Assembly: GCA_937880805.1 (NCBI GenBank)
Contig: CALGRR010000087.1
Coordinates: 1 to 64,000, forward strand
Direction: 5' to 3'
DNA from: an uncultured Clostridia bacterium
Lineage (GTDB): Bacteria; Bacillota; Clostridia; Oscillospirales; Acutalibacteraceae
DNA length: 64,000 bases
Shown: piece by piece, positions 24,911 through 33,259 of the stretch
Layout: each line of letters opens with the position of its first letter
How positions within the stretch are numbered: position 1 is the stretch's first letter
Made by a program: the position numbers and the translations under genes
Notes under the pieces: model-generated
Databases searched by the model: none
What the model was told of the DNA's origin: nothing
What the model saw: the letters and a program-made list of their open reading frames with translations, nothing else

Positions 24911-25966
24911 TTGGCATTTAACAATAACATAAATGATATAATTAAAAAAGTACTGTTCCCGTCAGCTTTTATTTTTCCGTTTGTTTTAAGTATGGGAGCT
25001 TGCAGCAGTATAGGAGCACTGTGGTCCTGCATAATAACAGTTATTCTAACGGTGTTTGTTGATAAATTTGATAAAAAAAATTTATTGTTTGTCTTGCTCA
25101 ATTTTACGGTTATTTCTTATCTTTTAAACAATTTCGGATATGTGTCGGCGGTTATTACTCTTGCAGTTTCGGGAATTGTTTTTTGCTTCGGAAACAAGTT
25201 TTCTTCGGTTATTTTAAAAATCAAAGAATCGTCAGCTTATGCGGGTTTAATGCTTGCAACTGCATTAACCGTTACCGTGCTTCAGACCACAAATTATTTT
25301 GGCATCGGTGCAACGGGAAATACGCCGAGAGAAATGATAGAATCTTATGTTTCACTCGGATTCCACGGCAACTGGAGAGGCGTTTTATACGGAACGATAG
25401 TTCTGGTAATAATGATTACTTACCCGAGAAAGTTTAAAAAATTCAGTAAAATAATTCACGCTTCATTCTTTGCGTTGATTATTACCGTTGTGCTGAATTA
25501 TTTTTTGAATCCTCCCGATATGATTACATCAATTAATGAGATTTCAGCATTGGAATTCAACAAAAGCTTAAGCAACAACATCACCGTTTGGGGAACGATA
25601 ATTTCAATTATCTGTGGAATCATTATTGCATTTTCAAACGAGTTGATTTTATTAAACGATAATCCGGAAAGAAAAGATTATTTAAAGGTTGGAATAACCA
25701 ACATTATTCTTGCACCCGCACTGTGCTTTGTTCCTCAAAAAATCAATAAATCTGCTGTTAAAAATATCCCCATAGCAGCATTAATGGTGTTATTTTTGTT
25801 TTTGATAAAAGATGTTATTATCAGAATTCCTGTTCATTCGTGTGCCGTTGTGCTTATTGTGGGAGTATGGCAGGCGGTTGATTGGAAAAGCTTTAAGAAA
25901 GCATTTAAAAATCCAGCTTCCGTTTTCATATTTTTGTTACCGGTTGCATTGTTTTTACTGTATTAA
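24911..25966 (+). CDS. Divergent SulP-like membrane protein without STAS domain
   Basis: A 351-aa integral membrane protein with about ten hydrophobic segments. I do not recognise it with certainty. The C-terminal part (ERKDYLKVGITNIILAPALC, then IPVHSCAVVLIVGVWQAVDW and KSFKKAFK) resembles the end of the transmembrane domain of SulP anion transporters, whose consensus there is an IPxAALAxxLxVxxxxxxxW pattern; the middle (LYGTIVLVIMITYPRKFKKF) also fits. The usual C-terminal STAS domain is absent. A transport role is therefore likely, with unknown substrate. The start is a TTG at 24911 with GAGGAA upstream. It is monocistronic and convergent with the fumarase-type gene. Confidence 0.6.
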   Translation: MAFNNNINDIIKKVLFPSAFIFPFVLSMGACSSIGALWSCIITVILTVFVDKFDKKNLLFVLLNFTVISYLLNNFGYVSAVITLAVSGIVFCFGNKFSSVILKIKESSAYAGLMLATALTVTVLQTTNYFGIGATGNTPREMIESYVSLGFHGNWRGVLYGTIVLVIMITYPRKFKKFSKIIHASFFALIITVVLNYFLNPPDMITSINEISALEFNKSLSNNITVWGTIISIICGIIIAFSNELILLNDNPERKDYLKVGITNIILAPALCFVPQKINKSAVKNIPIAALMVLFLFLIKDVIIRIPVHSCAVVLIVGVWQAVDWKSFKKAFKNPASVFIFLLPVALFLLY

Positions 25967-25972
25967 TAAAAT

Positions 25973-26033
25973 CCCGCCATCTGGCGACATTTTATAGCAA
26001 AGTGTCAGCTGATGACGGGTTTGTTTTTTATTT
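25973..26033. terminator. Terminator between the SulP-like and fumarase-type genes
   Basis: Outer arms 25973-25981 and 26011-26019 pair over 9 positions with one G-T pair, and an inner GACA/TGTC pairing adds a second helix. TTTGTTTTTTATTT follows on the right, a strong rightward tail; a weaker tail lies to the left. Confidence 0.75.
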
Positions 26034-26555
26034 AAATAAGTTGCCGCCCGAGCAATCGATTCCGACAACGAGAGGAAAATCAAGAATTTCAAGCTTTTTT
26101 ATGCTTTCACAGCCTAAATCTTTAAAGGCAATTTCTTCGCAAAAAACTATGCTTTGGCTGCAGAGTGCACCGGCACCGCCTATTGCACAAAAATAAACAG
26201 CTTTGTTTCTTATGATTGCATCGCATACCGATTTGTTTCTTTCGCCCTTGCCGATCATTGCAGATAATCCCAAATCGAGCAACCGCGGAGAATAAACATC
26301 CATTCGGCTTGATGTTGTTGGACCGCAGCTTCCGATTACCCTGCCGTTAGGAGTTGGTGTGGGGCCCGCAAAATAGATGCAGGCACCTTTTAAATCAAAA
26401 GGTAAGGGCTTGCCGCTGTCAAGCAGTTCAAATATTCTTTTATGAGCAGCATCTCTGGCGGTATAAACAGTTCCACTGAGTAAAACAGTATCGCCTGCTT
26501 TAATTATATCACTGAAATTACAATAATCTTTAATATTAAATGAATATGTTGCCAT
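26028..26555 (-). CDS. Class I fumarase/tartrate dehydratase-type beta subunit
   Basis: A 175-aa protein corresponding to the C-terminal domain of class I iron-sulfur fumarases and the beta subunit of L(+)-tartrate dehydratase. Visible are GDTVLLSGTVYTARDAAHKR, FAGPTPTPNGRVIGSCGPTTSSRMD and IGKGERNKSVCDAI. Such proteins work with an alpha subunit that carries the [4Fe-4S] cluster, but none is encoded beside it or elsewhere in the window. The reaction would be fumarate/malate or tartrate hydro-lyase chemistry. It starts 5 bases after the stop of the coiled-coil gene, with GAGG as ribosome site. Confidence 0.88.
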   Translation of the reverse strand: MATYSFNIKDYCNFSDIIKAGDTVLLSGTVYTARDAAHKRIFELLDSGKPLPFDLKGACIYFAGPTPTPNGRVIGSCGPTTSSRMDVYSPRLLDLGLSAMIGKGERNKSVCDAIIRNKAVYFCAIGGAGALCSQSIVFCEEIAFKDLGCESIKKLEILDFPLVVGIDCSGGNLFK

Positions 26556-26560
26556 AGATT

Positions 26561-27232
26561 TTATGCCTCTGCTTCAAAAGAAAGATTTAAATTAGTTGAT
26601 ATTTCAGAAATTGCAACAGAAAGAGATTCAACGCTTTTCTCAACTGTTGAAATCGAAGCATCATATTCAGAACGGGCAGATTTAATCTTCTGAGCTGCAA
26701 CTGCTATTTCAGAAAGAGCCTTTTTAACAACAATATCTGCTTTTGTTATATTGGCTTTTGCTGTTTCATTTGCCTTTGAAATGATTTTTTCAGAGTAACT
26801 GACAGCATCCTGCATCATAACTGTTGCTTTATTATCTGACTCAACAGATTTATTGGCGTATGCACTTTCAATTTCAGAAAACTTCTTTTCAATCTCTGAA
26901 AATTTATTTTCATAAACCCCGATTTTTGCTTCAAGCTCTTTAGTTGAAATGCGTGCCTTCTCCAGATCTTCTGAATACGACTTATTGATTGATTTTAATT
27001 CTTCATTTTCAGCTTTTAAATCAATATTCTCATTTTGCAGAGCAGAAGTTTCAGCTTCATTATTCTGAATTATCTTTTTTAATTCATCAATCTCTTTCAT
27101 ATTATCTTTTGAATTATTCAATTCTTTTTTTAGTGAAAGAATCTCAGCCTGAAGCTCCTCAATATAATTAAGAACTCCCTCTTTTTTGAAGCCGCCGAAG
27201 GTTGATTTTTTTAATATTTTTTCAGAACTCAT
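26561..27232 (-). CDS. DivIVA-like coiled-coil protein
   Basis: A 223-aa cytoplasmic protein. The N-terminal FGGFKKEGVLNYIEELQAE (residues 12-30) resembles the DivIVA N-terminal domain in which an exposed aromatic/basic loop binds curved membrane. Residues about 28-125 form a strongly predicted coiled coil with Leu/Ile heptads (ELKKIIQNNEAETSALQNEN), and the rest is helical and Ala/Ser-rich. It may be a second, non-canonical DivIVA relative besides the one at 33260-34429. AGAAAGGA precedes the ATG. It is cotranscribed with the 613-aa membrane protein upstream and the fumarase-type gene downstream. Confidence 0.65.
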   Translation of the reverse strand: MSSEKILKKSTFGGFKKEGVLNYIEELQAEILSLKKELNNSKDNMKEIDELKKIIQNNEAETSALQNENIDLKAENEELKSINKSYSEDLEKARISTKELEAKIGVYENKFSEIEKKFSEIESAYANKSVESDNKATVMMQDAVSYSEKIISKANETAKANITKADIVVKKALSEIAVAAQKIKSARSEYDASISTVEKSVESLSVAISEISTNLNLSFEAEA

Positions 27233-27259
27233 AATTATATAAATCCTTTCTCTGCTCCG

Positions 27260-29101
27260 TTAATTAAAAAGTAAGATTTCATCAACAGAATCGGAAATAA
27301 ATCCGCTGTTTCCGTCAGTAAAAATAAAGAGCTTATTATCTGATGTTATAAAAGCTGCCGAACCGTTTTGATGAACAAAGGTTGAAACAATAACATCCTT
27401 TGCTATTTCCGACTCGGTATTATCGCTAAAGCAGTAATAAGACGCAACGGGTTCGGAATAATCGGAATTATTATCTTTAATGATAAAAACTTCATTTTCA
27501 CCGCTGAGCATAAATGCATTAGCTGCATTGGAAATTTTGGTTGAGCTGTTTCCGTCAAAAACATAAATATCGCCGGTATCCTTGCCAATGTCGGATTTCA
27601 TATAGAAAATACTTTTATCGTTAATCCAGTAGCTTGATACGTCTGATGAAACATTTATTCTTTCAGTCACTTTATGATTAATGTCAATCGAATTGGAATA
27701 AAGAGTTAATTTACCGGTCTGGCTGCCTCTTTCTAATGCAAAAATCCGTTCTCCGCTGTCTGAAAAAGAAAACAGGGTTTTGGTTTTATCGTAATCGTGG
27801 AGCTCCGACATAACAGGATTGCCGTTTTCTTCTGAATAAACTGCAACCTCCACACCGTTTGAAACCACACTGTTTGCAACAAGCGAGCGTGCATAATCAA
27901 GAACCTCACTTATTGCACTTCTTTGAGCAATAGAAACAAGGCTGTCCATATCAGACTGTGCCTCGGTTACGGTTGTTTCTTCAAAAATGATTTTTGGTTC
28001 ACCAAAAGCAGCAACCGCAAAAACTCTTGTGGGATCAATGTTTTCTGCTAATTTAAATGTACCGTTTTCGTTATAAACAAATGCGGAATAAACCGGTGCA
28101 GAAAACTCACCGTTTTCTGTCATTATATTAAGAGCTTGTCTTATTTCATCACGAACAAGCTTATCCTGATATTTTCTTAAAGCCTCATTATATTCAGCCG
28201 ATATTCCGAAAAAGGAAAAGAAATCGCTTCTGACAGGTCTTTCCATAGTTAAATCTGATTCTTCATAAGCATCAGAAATAACATAGCTCCAGGAAACGCT
28301 TTCCTCAGAGGTTGTAAAATAATAAAGATTACCGCCCGCTTTGTAATTATCATATAAAACATTGGAAACATTATCACAAATCAGTTCGGGCTGTTGACCG
28401 GGAAAAGCTATATAAAGCTGATTGGAATTGTTATCGGCCTGAGATTTTGTTTCAAATAAAATATGAGGTTTATTTTCATTTTCATAGCTGAAAATGTTGC
28501 TGATATTTCTGCTTATTTCAGCCGGTGATTCATTGCTGTATTCATAAAGCACCTGAGTTGAGCCGTGCATTTTTATAAAATAAACGCTTTCAGCACCGTC
28601 TAATGTATATATGCTGTCAACATTTTCGGCAAAAACCTTTATTTTATTTGAATCAACATCACAAACGCACGCATCGTTTGCACTTGTTTTATTGTTAAAT
28701 TTTAAATAATAGACTTTGCCTGATGACACGCTGAAATTCTTTTCAACAGCATAATCAATTAATTTGGGTGAAGTTATTTCTCCGCTTTTTTCTTCAACAA
28801 AATACAAATCATATAACCCGTCAGAATATGACGATTCTGCAGAAAAGAAAACTCTTCCGGTTCTCTTATCACACTTAAAATCAGAAGTGTTCTTAAGATT
28901 AACAACTAATTCCTTTTCATTGATTCGGATAATATCTGTGTTATTTTTTCTGTAAACTATAATTTTAGAGTTTTCGGGATTGTTTTTTTCAATAACCATT
29001 CCGATAATCACAGCTAAACAAACCGCAACAATCAATGAAGCAGCAACAGAAATAATAATTTTAATCTTTTTGGGTAATTTTTTTGTTTCTGAAAAAGTCA
29101 A
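27260..29101 (-). CDS. Large membrane-anchored extracytoplasmic protein, propeller-like
   Basis: A 613-aa protein with a basic N-terminus, one membrane segment (about residues 15-35) and a large external part. It contains many short beta-rich repeats (DLYFVEEKSGE, GKVYYLKFNNK, NVLYDNYKAGGNLYYFTTS, SGERIFALERGSQTGKLTLY), resembling DUF5050-type or low-density-receptor-like propeller segments. The region of residues 270-400 is more helical. No enzyme motif is evident and I do not recognise the family. It probably starts at a TTG behind GAGGTG. It is followed by the DivIVA-like gene, so a cell-envelope role is possible but unproven. Confidence 0.7.
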   Translation of the reverse strand: MTFSETKKLPKKIKIIISVAASLIVAVCLAVIIGMVIEKNNPENSKIIVYRKNNTDIIRINEKELVVNLKNTSDFKCDKRTGRVFFSAESSYSDGLYDLYFVEEKSGEITSPKLIDYAVEKNFSVSSGKVYYLKFNNKTSANDACVCDVDSNKIKVFAENVDSIYTLDGAESVYFIKMHGSTQVLYEYSNESPAEISRNISNIFSYENENKPHILFETKSQADNNSNQLYIAFPGQQPELICDNVSNVLYDNYKAGGNLYYFTTSEESVSWSYVISDAYEESDLTMERPVRSDFFSFFGISAEYNEALRKYQDKLVRDEIRQALNIMTENGEFSAPVYSAFVYNENGTFKLAENIDPTRVFAVAAFGEPKIIFEETTVTEAQSDMDSLVSIAQRSAISEVLDYARSLVANSVVSNGVEVAVYSEENGNPVMSELHDYDKTKTLFSFSDSGERIFALERGSQTGKLTLYSNSIDINHKVTERINVSSDVSSYWINDKSIFYMKSDIGKDTGDIYVFDGNSSTKISNAANAFMLSGENEVFIIKDNNSDYSEPVASYYCFSDNTESEIAKDVIVSTFVHQNGSAAFITSDNKLFIFTDGNSGFISDSVDEILLFN

Positions 29102-29126
29102 AATAACACCTCATAAATTTATAAAC

Positions 29127-29160
29127 TGGCGGTTGTTCTGCAAAAGCAGATCAGCCGCCA
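29127..29160 (-). terminator. Terminator after the transketolase pair
   Basis: Outer arms TGGCGG (29127-29132) and CCGCCA (29155-29160) plus an inner 5-6 bp helix form a hairpin. The leftward tail is GTTTATAAATTT. It separates the transketolase genes from the 613-aa protein gene. Confidence 0.65.
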
Positions 29161-29165
29161 AGTGT

Positions 29166-30113
29166 TTATTTCATAGAAATGGCTTTTTTAGCCTTCTCAA
29201 CTATATTTTGTGCATCAAGTCCGTAAATATGAAGAAGTTCAACCGCAGGACCTGATTTGCCGAAGCAATCATTTACACCAACTTTGATAACGGGAACGCA
29301 GGTTCCGTTTTCACAAACAGCTTCAGCAACGGCACTTCCGAGGCCACCGATTACGCTGTGTTCCTCTGCGGTAACTATTGCACCGGTTTTAGCTGCAGAT
29401 TTACAAATTGTTTCTGAATCAAGAGGTTTAATGGTGTGAACGTTGATAATTTCAGCGCTGATTCCTTCTGCTTCAAGTATTTTCTGAGCTTCAACAGCTT
29501 CATTAACCATAAGACCGGTTGCACAGATAGTTACATCGCTGCCTTCATTAAGAACAACAGCCTTGCCCCACTCAAACTTATAGTTTTCATCAAAAACTCT
29601 GGGAACGGCAAGTCTGCCGAAACGCATATATACGGGTCCTTCATATTCAGCAGCAGCAAAAACAGCTGCTCTTGCCTCAATATCATCAGCAGGGTTAATA
29701 ATAGTCATTCCTGGAATTGAACGCATAAGAGCAATATCCTCACAGCACTGATGGCTTGCACCGTCTTCACCAACGGAAATACCTGCGTGAGTTGCTCCGA
29801 TTTTAACATTAAGATGGGGGTATGCGATAGAGTTTCTGACCTGCTCAAAAGCTCTGCCTGCGGCAAACATTGCAAATGTGCTTGCAAATACGGTGTATCC
29901 GGTTGTTGAAAGACCGGCGGCAACACCCATCATATTTGATTCAGCAATACCTGAATCAAAAAATCTTTCGGGAAAAGCTTTTTTGAACATACCTGTTTTT
30001 GTTGCAGCTGCAAGGTCAGCATCAAGAACAATTACTTTATCATTTTTTTCGCCAAGTTCAACGAGTGCTTTACCGTAAGCATCGCGAGTTGCTGTTTTAA
30101 TAATATCTGCCAT
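29166..30113 (-). CDS. Transketolase, C-terminal subunit
   Basis: A 315-aa protein equal to the pyrimidine-binding plus C-terminal domains of transketolase. Visible are VLDADLAAATKTGMF, RFFDSGIAESNMMGVAAGLS with the catalytic Glu, GISVGEDGASHQCCEDIAL and VTAEEHSVIGGLGSAVAE. With the N-terminal subunit encoded upstream it forms a complete thiamine-diphosphate enzyme moving two-carbon units in the pentose phosphate pathway. Split transketolases are common in Clostridia and archaea. GGGG precedes the ATG; the gap to the N-terminal gene is 20 bases. Confidence 0.93.
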   Translation of the reverse strand: MADIIKTATRDAYGKALVELGEKNDKVIVLDADLAAATKTGMFKKAFPERFFDSGIAESNMMGVAAGLSTTGYTVFASTFAMFAAGRAFEQVRNSIAYPHLNVKIGATHAGISVGEDGASHQCCEDIALMRSIPGMTIINPADDIEARAAVFAAAEYEGPVYMRFGRLAVPRVFDENYKFEWGKAVVLNEGSDVTICATGLMVNEAVEAQKILEAEGISAEIINVHTIKPLDSETICKSAAKTGAIVTAEEHSVIGGLGSAVAEAVCENGTCVPVIKVGVNDCFGKSGPAVELLHIYGLDAQNIVEKAKKAISMK

Positions 30114-30133
30114 TGTTACCTATCCCCTTTCAA

Positions 30134-30976
30134 TTACGCTTCAAGCTCAGCAAGAGCCTTTGTCAATTCTGCCATTGCCTGCTCATACTGCTCTGCATTG
30201 GGTGCAGAACCGTGCCAGCTGACCTGATTTTCCATAAATGAAACGCCCTTACCTTTAACGCTGTTTGCAACGATAACTGAAGGCTTGCCCTTGAATTCTG
30301 CTGCAGCATTAAATGCAGCTTCTATTTCATCAAAGCTGTGTGCACAAATTTCAATTACATTCCAGCCGAAGGATTTGAATTTTTCAGCAATGGGATAAGG
30401 TGAGTTAACTTCAGCGATGGTACCGTCAATCTGCAGACCGTTGTTATCAACAACCGCAACGAGATTATCAAGACCTTTTGCCGAGGCATACATTGCAGCC
30501 TCCCATACCTGGCCTTCCTGAATTTCGCCGTCGCCGAGAACTGTGAATACTCTGAAGCTTTTACCCGAAAGCTTTGCACCGAGTGCCATTCCGCAGGCTG
30601 CGGAAATGCCCTGACCGAGCGAACCGGTACACATATCAACACCGGGAGTGTATTTAATGCTGGGGTGACCCTGAAGCATTGAATCGCTCTTTCTGAGTGT
30701 TTTTAATTCCTCAACGGGGAAATATCCCTTGTTTGCCAAAACAGCATAAAGAGCAGGTGCTGCGTGACCTTTTGAAAGAACAAATCTGTCTCTGTTTTCA
30801 TCCTTGGGATTCTGAGGGTCAACATTCATATGATTGAAATATAAATAAGTAATAATATCAACGCACGAAAGTGAACCGCCGGGATGACCGGATTTAGCGT
30901 TAAAAACGCCTTCAATAATCCCCATTCGGGCTTTACAAGCCTTGATTTTTAACTGTTTTCTGATTGTTGCATCCAT
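30134..30976 (-). CDS. Transketolase, N-terminal subunit
   Basis: A 280-aa thiamine-diphosphate-binding half of a split transketolase. It has the SGHPGGSLSCVDIITYLY motif, DRFVLSKGHAAPALYAVL with the conserved His, DMCTGSLGQGISAACGMALG, and the cofactor motif LGDGEIQEGQVWEAAMYASA (GDGx about 25N) followed by VAVVDNNGLQIDG. The start is the ATG at 30976 with GGGAGGT nine bases upstream; an ATG at 30994 is part of that ribosome site. It pairs with the C-terminal gene immediately downstream, and follows a HAD phosphatase gene. Confidence 0.93.
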   Translation of the reverse strand: MDATIRKQLKIKACKARMGIIEGVFNAKSGHPGGSLSCVDIITYLYFNHMNVDPQNPKDENRDRFVLSKGHAAPALYAVLANKGYFPVEELKTLRKSDSMLQGHPSIKYTPGVDMCTGSLGQGISAACGMALGAKLSGKSFRVFTVLGDGEIQEGQVWEAAMYASAKGLDNLVAVVDNNGLQIDGTIAEVNSPYPIAEKFKSFGWNVIEICAHSFDEIEAAFNAAAEFKGKPSVIVANSVKGKGVSFMENQVSWHGSAPNAEQYEQAMAELTKALAELEA

Positions 30977-30993
30977 AATACGGATACCTCCCA

Positions 30994-31818
30994 TTATTTA
31001 TTTAACTCTAAATATTCTATAAAATCAGCTACTGCACCTTTGTTACAGTGGCATGCTGTAAACTCGGAAATATTTTTCATTTCTTTCGGAGCCTGACCGC
31101 AGCAGGCAGGCACACCAACACTTTTCAGCATATCATAATCATTAAAATAATCACCTATAGCTGCTGTGTGTGCTTTATCAATTCCAAGTATTTCCGCAAG
31201 CTTCAAAACAGCAGTTCCTTTATGAGTATCAGCTGCAAGAAGCTCAAAGCTTGCTATTGATGAAGACATCAGCGTTAAATCTGAACTGTCTAAATCGGTA
31301 AAATGTTTTTTAATTTTTTTAATATGGTGCGGAAGACCTGAGAAAACAACTTTTCCCCAATTCTCCCTGGGAACATCTTTAATATCCTTAAAGTGCTTAT
31401 GCTTCAGATTATCTGATGCAACAAAGATTTTTCCAAACCAACCGTTACCAGTTATATATATTAAATCTTTAGCAACAATAAGGCAGTCAACCAACGGAAA
31501 TCTTTCAGCACATTCAACAGCAAGATTCATTGCGGTGTTGTTCATAGCACTAAAATATATCATTTCATTTTTTTCAAAATCATAAAGCCCTGCACCGTTA
31601 ATTACAACTGCCGGAGTGTTTTTAATCGGAAGATTTCTGAAATGCTTTTCCATTGACTGCGGATTTCTTCCCGAAGCAAGTGTAAATTTTCCGCCATTTT
31701 CAATGAATCTTTCAATAGCTTCCTTGTTACGCTTCGGCAATCTACGCATCTTATTATTCAATGTTCCGTCAATATCCGAGGCAAGAAGCCAATCGGAAAA
31801 ATCTTTTTTTGAATTCAT
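30994..31818 (-). CDS. HAD-superfamily phosphatase, Cof/IIB type
   Basis: A 274-aa haloacid-dehalogenase-like hydrolase. Motif I is LLASDIDGTLNN (nucleophile Asp15, acid Asp17), motif II is FTLASGRNP, and motif IV is AAIGDYFNDYDMLKSVGVP with the metal Asp pair. The C2B cap between motifs II and III marks the Cof/YbiV-like branch, which dephosphorylates sugar phosphates or cofactors. The particular substrate is unknown. Its start overlaps the end of rluD by 4 bases (ATGA type), so it is translated in the lspA-rluD transcript. Confidence 0.85.
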   Translation of the reverse strand: MNSKKDFSDWLLASDIDGTLNNKMRRLPKRNKEAIERFIENGGKFTLASGRNPQSMEKHFRNLPIKNTPAVVINGAGLYDFEKNEMIYFSAMNNTAMNLAVECAERFPLVDCLIVAKDLIYITGNGWFGKIFVASDNLKHKHFKDIKDVPRENWGKVVFSGLPHHIKKIKKHFTDLDSSDLTLMSSSIASFELLAADTHKGTAVLKLAEILGIDKAHTAAIGDYFNDYDMLKSVGVPACCGQAPKEMKNISEFTACHCNKGAVADFIEYLELNK

Positions 31819-32762
31819 TGTTTTTTTACTACCTCGATGAAATCGGAAAAATATTTTGGCAACGGAGCTTCAATTCTAATAAACTCATTTGAAATCGGAT
31901 GAATAAATCCGAGAACTGCAGCGTGAAGACATTGTCCGTTAAGCGATGTGACACCGTTCTTTGGGCCATAGATAGGGTCGCCTGCAACGGGATGCCCCAA
32001 ATGAGCCATATGAACCCTTATCTGATGTGTTCTTCCGGTTTCAAGCCTTAACTTTAAAAATGAAAAGCTTCTGTATTCTTCAAGAACCTGATAATGAGTA
32101 ACTGCGTTTTTGGAATTTCTTTCTGTTACACACATCTTTTTTCTGTCAGTCTGACTTCTGCCTATCGGTGCATCAACAATCCCCTCCTGATTTTTCAGTT
32201 TGCCGTGAATAACAGCACGGTATTCTCTGTCAAGAGAATGGGCTTTAATCTGTTCAGAAAGAGAAATATGAGCTTTATCGTTCTTGGCAACAAGAAGCAA
32301 CCCGCTTGTATCCTTATCTATTCGGTGAACTATTCCCGGACGCACAACACCGTTTATTCCCGAAAGCTCGCCGTTACAATGCCAAAGAAGGGCGTTAACC
32401 AATGTACCGTTATAATTTCCGGGTGCAGGATGCACTACCATCCCTCTCGGCTTATTCACAACAAGCAGATGTTCATCCTCATACATAATTTCAAGAGGGA
32501 TATTTTCAGGTTCAAGCGATAAAACAGCGGGCTCGGGAACGGTGAAGCAAATTGTTTCTCCGGTTTTAGGCTTGAAGCTTTTGCTTACTGCCTTACCGTT
32601 AACGCATACCAAACCGTCATTAAAAAGATTTTGCACAAAAGATCTTGAATAATCCTTTAATGCTTCAGAAAGTATTTTATCTGCTCTTACACCGCTTGAC
32701 TCATTATCAATTAATAATGAAATCGTTTCGTTATATTCGACTGTATCAATAATATCAATCAT
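31815..32762 (-). CDS. rluD: RluD-family 23S rRNA pseudouridine synthase
   Basis: A 315-aa RluA/RluD-family enzyme. Residues about 20-85 are an S4 RNA-binding domain (VRADKILSEALKDYSRSFVQ), and the catalytic Asp is in GIVHRIDKDTSGLLLVAKND; SLDREYRAVIHGKL, LETGRTHQIRVHMAHLGHPV and PIYGP follow. It converts uridines to pseudouridine in large-subunit rRNA or another structured RNA; in Firmicutes this lspA-linked member is YlyB. The exact target site is inferred. It overlaps lspA by 8 bases and has no clear ribosome site of its own. Confidence 0.9.
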   Translation of the reverse strand: MIDIIDTVEYNETISLLIDNESSGVRADKILSEALKDYSRSFVQNLFNDGLVCVNGKAVSKSFKPKTGETICFTVPEPAVLSLEPENIPLEIMYEDEHLLVVNKPRGMVVHPAPGNYNGTLVNALLWHCNGELSGINGVVRPGIVHRIDKDTSGLLLVAKNDKAHISLSEQIKAHSLDREYRAVIHGKLKNQEGIVDAPIGRSQTDRKKMCVTERNSKNAVTHYQVLEEYRSFSFLKLRLETGRTHQIRVHMAHLGHPVAGDPIYGPKNGVTSLNGQCLHAAVLGFIHPISNEFIRIEAPLPKYFSDFIEVVKKQ

Positions 32763-33240
32763 TTTGTTTGTGTTTCTTCAATTTACTGTCTTTTATCAAA
32801 TCATAAATCTCATAGCCGATCATCATAAACGCTCCGACTGTTATGCAACAATCGGCAAAATTGAAAACGGCGAAATCAATGAAAAGAGGTTCTATAAAAT
32901 CAACAACGTAGCCAAGTCTTATTCGGTCAACAGCATTACCTATACCACCTGAAAGAATTAAGATAAGGCAGGCATTAAGAAAATTCGGTTTCAGTTTTCT
33001 TGAAAGAACAACAATCATGCCGATAACAATAACAGCTACGGTAAAAACAGAAAGCAAAGTTGTGTTATCTGAAAAAGAGCTGAAGGCTGCTCCGGTATTT
33101 TCGGTATACCTGAACTGAAGCAAGCCGAAAAGAAACTCTTTCGGACCGTTGACTTTTACAGTTACAACGGCGGCATATTTTGTTAACTGGTCTATAATAG
33201 TCAAAGCTGTTATTACCGCCAGAGTAATTGCCTGAAACAT
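32755..33240 (-). CDS. lspA: Lipoprotein signal peptidase II
   Basis: A 161-aa four-helix membrane aspartyl protease that cleaves lipoprotein signal peptides after lipidation. Features are the N-terminal LTIIDQLTKYAAV, RYTENTGAAFSSF, GNAVDRIRLGYVVDFIEPLF with the first catalytic Asp, and VFNFADCCITVGA with the second. Length is typical. Its likely substrates include the lipoproteins encoded in this window (6839-8077, 13305-13814). GAGG precedes the ATG, 19 bases after divIVA. Confidence 0.95.
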   Translation of the reverse strand: MFQAITLAVITALTIIDQLTKYAAVVTVKVNGPKEFLFGLLQFRYTENTGAAFSSFSDNTTLLSVFTVAVIVIGMIVVLSRKLKPNFLNACLILILSGGIGNAVDRIRLGYVVDFIEPLFIDFAVFNFADCCITVGAFMMIGYEIYDLIKDSKLKKHKQND

Positions 33241-33259
33241 AAGAACCTCACATAATTAA

